A stretch of DNA of 64,000 bases from Streptomyces sp. I05A-00742 (GTDB lineage Bacteria > Actinomycetota > Actinomycetes > Streptomycetales > Streptomycetaceae). The notes below the pieces were generated by a model. It was not told the DNA's origin. It searched no databases and worked only from the letters and a program-made list of their open reading frames with translations. The stretch covers positions 1 through 64,000 of the forward strand of contig NZ_JABETO010000011.1 of the NCBI RefSeq assembly GCF_013055795.1, read 5' to 3'. Each line of letters opens with the position of its first letter. The stretch's first letter is position 1. The position numbers and the translations under genes were made by a program. This document shows positions 60,703 through 64,000 of the stretch, piece after piece.

Positions 60703-61407
60703 TTACTGGTCGCGTTGACTCTGCCAGCGGTACCGCAGTTCGGGTCGCCCCACGTTGCCGTACAGCGGTGCGCGGGCAGCCCGCCCCGTGTCCACCAGGT
60801 GCTCCAGATAGCGGCGGGCGGTGATCCGGGAGATGCCCACCGCGCCGCCGGCGGTGCCCGAGGAGATGCCGTCGGGGCCCGCGGCGCGCAGGGTGTCGGT
60901 GATGGCCGCGAGGGTGTCCGTGCTCAGCCCCTTGGGCAGGACGGCGGGGCGGGGGGCGCGCAGGGCGCCGAGGGCCCGGTCGACCTCCTCCTGGCCGCTG
61001 GCCTCGCCGGCCGCCGCGCGGAACTCGGCGTAGCGGACGAGCCGGTCGCGGAGGGTGGTGAAGGTGAAGGGCTTGAGGACGTACTGGACGACGCCGAGGG
61101 AGACGCCCTCGCGGACCACGGCCAGGTCGCGGGCCGAGGTCACGGCGATCACGTCGGCGGCGTGCCCGGCGGAGCGCAGGGAGCGGAGCAGCCGCAGGCC
61201 GTGGCCGTCGGGGAGGTAGAGGTCGAGGAGCAGGAGGTCGGCGGGGGAGCGCTTGAGGAACTGGGTGGCGTCGCCCACCGAGTGGACCACTCCGGTGACG
61301 GCGAAGCCCGGTACCCGTCCCACGTAGAGGGCGTGGGCGTCGGCGGCGACCGGGTCGTCCTCGACGACGAGCACCCGGATGGGCGGCTCGGCAAGGGGCG
61401 TCGTCAC
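60703..61407 (-). CDS. Response regulator of the CitB/DcuR type
   Basis: The product is 234 residues from a GTG at 61405-61407. The receiver domain has acidic VEDD at residues 15-18, phosphoacceptor Asp62 in LLLDLYLPDGHG and KPFTF. The C-terminal DNA-binding domain (SSGTAGGAVGISRITARRYLEHLV) is that of the DcuR/DpiA family. The GTG overlaps the stop of the kinase gene (GTGA). It probably controls the divergent dicarboxylate carrier gene. Confidence 0.93.
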   Translation of the reverse strand: MTTPLAEPPIRVLVVEDDPVAADAHALYVGRVPGFAVTGVVHSVGDATQFLKRSPADLLLLDLYLPDGHGLRLLRSLRSAGHAADVIAVTSARDLAVVREGVSLGVVQYVLKPFTFTTLRDRLVRYAEFRAAAGEASGQEEVDRALGALRAPRPAVLPKGLSTDTLAAITDTLRAAGPDGISSGTAGGAVGISRITARRYLEHLVDTGRAARAPLYGNVGRPELRYRWQSQRDQ

Positions 61408-63062
61408 GGTTGGTCACCCGCCCTGTCGCCGACCGCCCCGCGCAGTGGCAGCCGGACCGTGAACTCCGCGCCGCCGTGCGGTGCGTCGGCCACCGTGACC
61501 GTGCCGCCGTTGCGCACCGCGGCCTGCCGGACGAGGGCGAGGCCGAGGCCGTGGCCGTGCGGGGCGCCGCCGGGCGCCTTGGTGGACCAGCCGCGGCGGA
61601 AGACGTCGTCGGCTGTCTCGGGGGTGAGTCCGGGCCCGGTGTCGGTGACGCGCAGCAGCAGGTCGTCGCCGTCCGGCCGGACGGTCACCGTGACGCGGGC
61701 GGCCCGCGCGGGCTGGCCGTCGCCGGGCCGCGGGCCCGCCGCGTCCACCGCGTTGTCGATGAGGTTGCCGAGGACGGTGACCAGGTCGCGGGTGGGCAGG
61801 GCGGGCGGCAGGAGGCCGTCGTCCACGTGGGTGTCGGGGGCGAGCACCAGCTCGACGCCGTGCTCGTTGGCGTGGGCGGCCTTGCCGAGCAGCAGGGCCG
61901 CGAGGACCGGCTCGGCGACGGCGGCCACCACCTGGTCGGTGAGGGCCTGAGCGAGCTCCAGCTCGGCGGTGGCGAAGCCGATGGCCTCCTCCGCGCGGCC
62001 GAGTTCGATCAGCGAGACGACGGTGTGCAGCCGGTTGGCCGCCTCGTGCGCCTGGGAGCGCAGCGCCTCGGCGAAGCCCCGGACGGAGTCCAGCTCACCG
62101 GAGAGGGCGAGGAGTTCGGTGTGGTCCCGGAGGGTGACGACCGTGCCGCGGCGCTGACCTCCGGAGACCGGCGAGGTGTTGACGACCACCGTCCGGTCGG
62201 CGGTCAGGTGCAGCTCGTCGACGCGCGGCTCCCGGGCCAGCAGGGCGTCGGTCAGCGTCCGGGGCAGGCCGAGCGCGGTGACGTGCCGGCCGATGACGTC
62301 CGTGCCGCGCAGACCGAGGAGTTCCCGGCCCCCGTCGTTGACGAGGGCCACACAGCGCTGCCCGTCCAGCATCAGCAGCCCCTCACGCACCGCGTGCAGG
62401 GCCGCCTGGTGATAGTCGTGCACATGGGCGAGCTCGGTGGCGTTCATCCCGTGGGTGTGCCGCCGCAGCCGCCCGTTGAGGAGGTACGTCCCGGCGCCGC
62501 CGAGCGCGAGGACGGCGAGGGCGAAGGCGAACAGGGTGACCATCTGCCGGCGCAGTTGCGCGCTGATCGCGTCGACCGTGATCCCCGCGCTGACCAGGGC
62601 GGTGACCGTGCCGTGCCGGTCCCGGACGGGGGCGACGGCCCGCACGGACGGGCCGAGGGTGCCGGTGTACGTCTCCGCGAACACCCGCCCCTCCAGCGCC
62701 GGCCCGGTGTGGCCGAGGAAGGACTCGCCGATCCTGGCCGGGTCCGGGTGCGTCCAGCGGATGCCCCGCGGACTCATGATCGTCACAAAGTCCACACCGG
62801 TGTCGTGCCGCACCTGCTCGGCGTAGGGCTGGAGTTCGGCCGTCGGGTCCGGCGCCCCGGCCGCCGCCCGGACGGCCGGGGACGCGGCCACCGCTGTGGC
62901 CGTCGCCGTCACCTGACGGCGCGCCGCCTTCTCGGCCTCCGCGCGGTCGGAGAGGTAGGCGAACGCGGCACATCCCGCCACCACGGCGGCCACCAGCACG
63001 ATCTGCACGGCGAAGAGCTGGCCGGCCAGGCTGCGGGGGCGACGTATGCGAGGTGTGCGCAT
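61404..63062 (-). CDS. Sensor histidine kinase of the CitA/DcuS type
   Basis: The product is 552 residues. Transmembrane helices lie at about 15-37 and 175-196. Between them is a PAS-like extracellular sensor (DFVTIMSPRGIRWTHPDP, RAVAPVRDRHGTVTALVSAGI) of the family that binds citrate, malate or fumarate. A cytoplasmic PAS follows, then the phosphoacceptor His339 in SQAHEAANRLHTVVSLIELG, and the HATPase boxes NLIDNAVDAAG and DTGPGL. The ATG at 63060-63062 is chosen; the frame from 63194 has no family counterpart. It is paired with the overlapping response regulator. Confidence 0.94.
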   Translation of the reverse strand: MRTPRIRRPRSLAGQLFAVQIVLVAAVVAGCAAFAYLSDRAEAEKAARRQVTATATAVAASPAVRAAAGAPDPTAELQPYAEQVRHDTGVDFVTIMSPRGIRWTHPDPARIGESFLGHTGPALEGRVFAETYTGTLGPSVRAVAPVRDRHGTVTALVSAGITVDAISAQLRRQMVTLFAFALAVLALGGAGTYLLNGRLRRHTHGMNATELAHVHDYHQAALHAVREGLLMLDGQRCVALVNDGGRELLGLRGTDVIGRHVTALGLPRTLTDALLAREPRVDELHLTADRTVVVNTSPVSGGQRRGTVVTLRDHTELLALSGELDSVRGFAEALRSQAHEAANRLHTVVSLIELGRAEEAIGFATAELELAQALTDQVVAAVAEPVLAALLLGKAAHANEHGVELVLAPDTHVDDGLLPPALPTRDLVTVLGNLIDNAVDAAGPRPGDGQPARAARVTVTVRPDGDDLLLRVTDTGPGLTPETADDVFRRGWSTKAPGGAPHGHGLGLALVRQAAVRNGGTVTVADAPHGGAEFTVRLPLRGAVGDRAGDQP

Positions 63063-63099
63063 GGGCGACAGTGTGCCCCGGGGCCCTTTCGTGAACGTA

Positions 63100-63137
63100 A
63101 TGCACGCAAGGGTGACCGCCGTCACAGCGGCGTGCAT
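63100..63137. promoter_or_regulatory. Operator-like palindrome between kinase and carrier genes
   Basis: ATGCACGC (63100-63107) and GCGTGCAT (63130-63137) form an 8-bp inverted repeat. Inside it, GTGAC (63112-63116) and GTCAC (63121-63125) form another. It lies in the divergent gap and is a candidate response-regulator site. Confidence 0.5.
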
Positions 63138-63206
63138 AGTCACCGGGACCCCCCTCGACGGGAGAGCGGGGCCGTCCGAATGAGCCGCGACCACGAGGAG
63201 CCCTCC

Positions 63207-64000
63207 GTGACAGCCGTGACGACGACGTCACCGTCCACCCCGCCGGGTCCGGCGGCCGGGAGACGGGACCGGACCCACTACCTCTACCTCGCGGTCATCG
63301 CGGCGGTGCTGGCCGGCATCGCGGTCGGCTTCGCCGCCCCCGGCACGGCCGTCGAGCTCAAGCCGCTGGGCACCGGATTCGTCAACCTCATCAAGATGAT
63401 GATCTCGCCCGTCATCTTCTGCACGATCGTGCTGGGCATCGGCTCGGTGCGCAAGGCCGCCAAGGTCGGCGCGGTGGGCGGCCTCGCGCTCGGCTACTTC
63501 CTGCTGATGTCGAGCGTCGCGCTGGCGATCGGCCTGCTGGTCGGCAACCTCCTGGAGCCGGGCAGCGGCCTGCATCTGACGGACGCCGTGCGGCACGCCG
63601 GCGAGGCCCAGGCCAAGGGGGCGCACGAGTCGACCACCGCGTTCCTGCTGGGCATCATCCCCACCACCCTCGTCTCCGCCCTCACCGGCGGCCAGGTGCT
63701 CCAGACGCTGCTGGTCGCCCTGTTGACGGGCTTCGCCCTCCAGGCGATGGGCCCCGCGGGCGAGCCGGTGCTGCGCGGCATCGGGCACATCCAGAAGCTC
63801 GTCTTCCGCATCCTTTCCATGATCATGTGGGTGGCGCCGGTGGGCGCCTTCGGAGCCATCGCCGCGGTGGTCGGGGCGACGGGCCTCGACGCGTTGAAGT
63901 CGCTCGCCGTCATCATGATCGGCTTCTATACGACCTGTCTGCTGTTTGTCGTGGTGGTGCTGGGAACGCTGCTGCGGCTCGTGGCCGGAGTGAACATCTT
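63207..64000 (+). CDS. dctA: C4-dicarboxylate/H+ (or Na+) symporter, DctA family, 3' end outside window
   Basis: From a GTG at 63207 with GAGGAG 7 nt upstream the frame stays open to the end of the window (264 codons plus two bases), so the C-terminus is missing. It is a member of the DAACS carriers, with HYLYLAVIAAVLAGIAVGF, FVNLIKMMISPVIFCTIVLGI, LTGGQVLQTLLVALLTGFAL and MWVAPVGAFGAIA, the conserved helices of DctA. It imports succinate, fumarate or malate. The divergent CitA/DcuS-type two-component system is the likely regulator. Confidence 0.94.
   Translation, partial: MTAVTTTSPSTPPGPAAGRRDRTHYLYLAVIAAVLAGIAVGFAAPGTAVELKPLGTGFVNLIKMMISPVIFCTIVLGIGSVRKAAKVGAVGGLALGYFLLMSSVALAIGLLVGNLLEPGSGLHLTDAVRHAGEAQAKGAHESTTAFLLGIIPTTLVSALTGGQVLQTLLVALLTGFALQAMGPAGEPVLRGIGHIQKLVFRILSMIMWVAPVGAFGAIAAVVGATGLDALKSLAVIMIGFYTTCLLFVVVVLGTLLRLVAGVNI

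Overview
The window is a piece of a Streptomyces chromosome. Coding DNA has very high GC with G/C-rich third positions, GTG and TTG starts are common, and the gene order is a core actinomycete one: nucS, then the polar coiled-coil pair filP/scy, methylmalonyl-CoA epimerase, thiolase, meaB, isobutyryl-CoA mutase icmA, and pyk/ackA/pta/pfkA. From memory this matches the S. coelicolor interval around SCO5388 to SCO5435. No tRNA, rRNA, CRISPR array, prophage or complete insertion sequence was found.

Layout. 1-4 kb: tail of a membrane protein, nucS, a small conserved actinomycete protein, an LLM flavoprotein and a small Cys/His protein. 4-9 kb: two paralogous ABC-2 exporters, each an ATPase/permease pair, around a repeat-bearing unknown protein. 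9-14.7 kb: filP and a long scy, the apical cytoskeletal pair. 14.8-17.6 kb: methylmalonyl-CoA epimerase diverging from a thiolase-meaB pair. 17.7-25.1 kb: two MarR regulators, three tandem overlapping AIM24 genes, two DUF3817 membrane proteins, a thiamine-binding protein, and an ArsR/MFS divergent pair. 25.3-28.3 kb: icmA behind a perfect 24-bp palindrome, then a frameshifted beta-lactamase-family gene. 28.4-31.5 kb: an XRE/DUF397 pair, a TetR regulator and a thioredoxin-TPR protein. 32-34.8 kb: an exported-protein operon (DUF6230, DUF6114 and a long low-complexity protein). 34.8-42 kb: DUF4232 lipoprotein, then pyruvate kinase, acetate kinase and phosphate acetyltransferase on the minus strand, with 6-phosphofructokinase diverging from pta.

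42-64 kb is more variable. It holds a deletion remnant of an NAD-dependent oxidoreductase and a MacB-like ABC exporter. A sugar ABC importer has its MalG-type permease (46.4-47.2 kb) separated from its MalF-type permease and binding protein (55.0-57.3 kb). The roughly 7.8 kb between them starts with 95-bp tandem repeats. It carries a TetR/SDR pair, a CBS protein, a VOC protein, a small lipoprotein, and an orphan type III polyketide synthase flanked by two related MmyB-type XRE regulators, one of which overlaps it tail to tail. After the binding protein come an FtsX-like ABC pair, a CitA/DcuS-type two-component system and a divergent dicarboxylate carrier that runs off the window.

Functional themes. 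Epimerase, MeaB and IcmA belong to B12-dependent acyl-CoA metabolism linking valine/butyrate and propionate/methylmalonate pools. Pyk/AckA/Pta/PfkA form a glycolysis/acetate-overflow cluster with overlapping divergent promoters between pta and pfkA. FilP/Scy organise hyphal tip growth. The best leads for undescribed biology are the type III PKS with its paired regulators, the DUF6230/DUF6114 exported operon, the triple AIM24 operon, and the strong palindromic operator-like sites.
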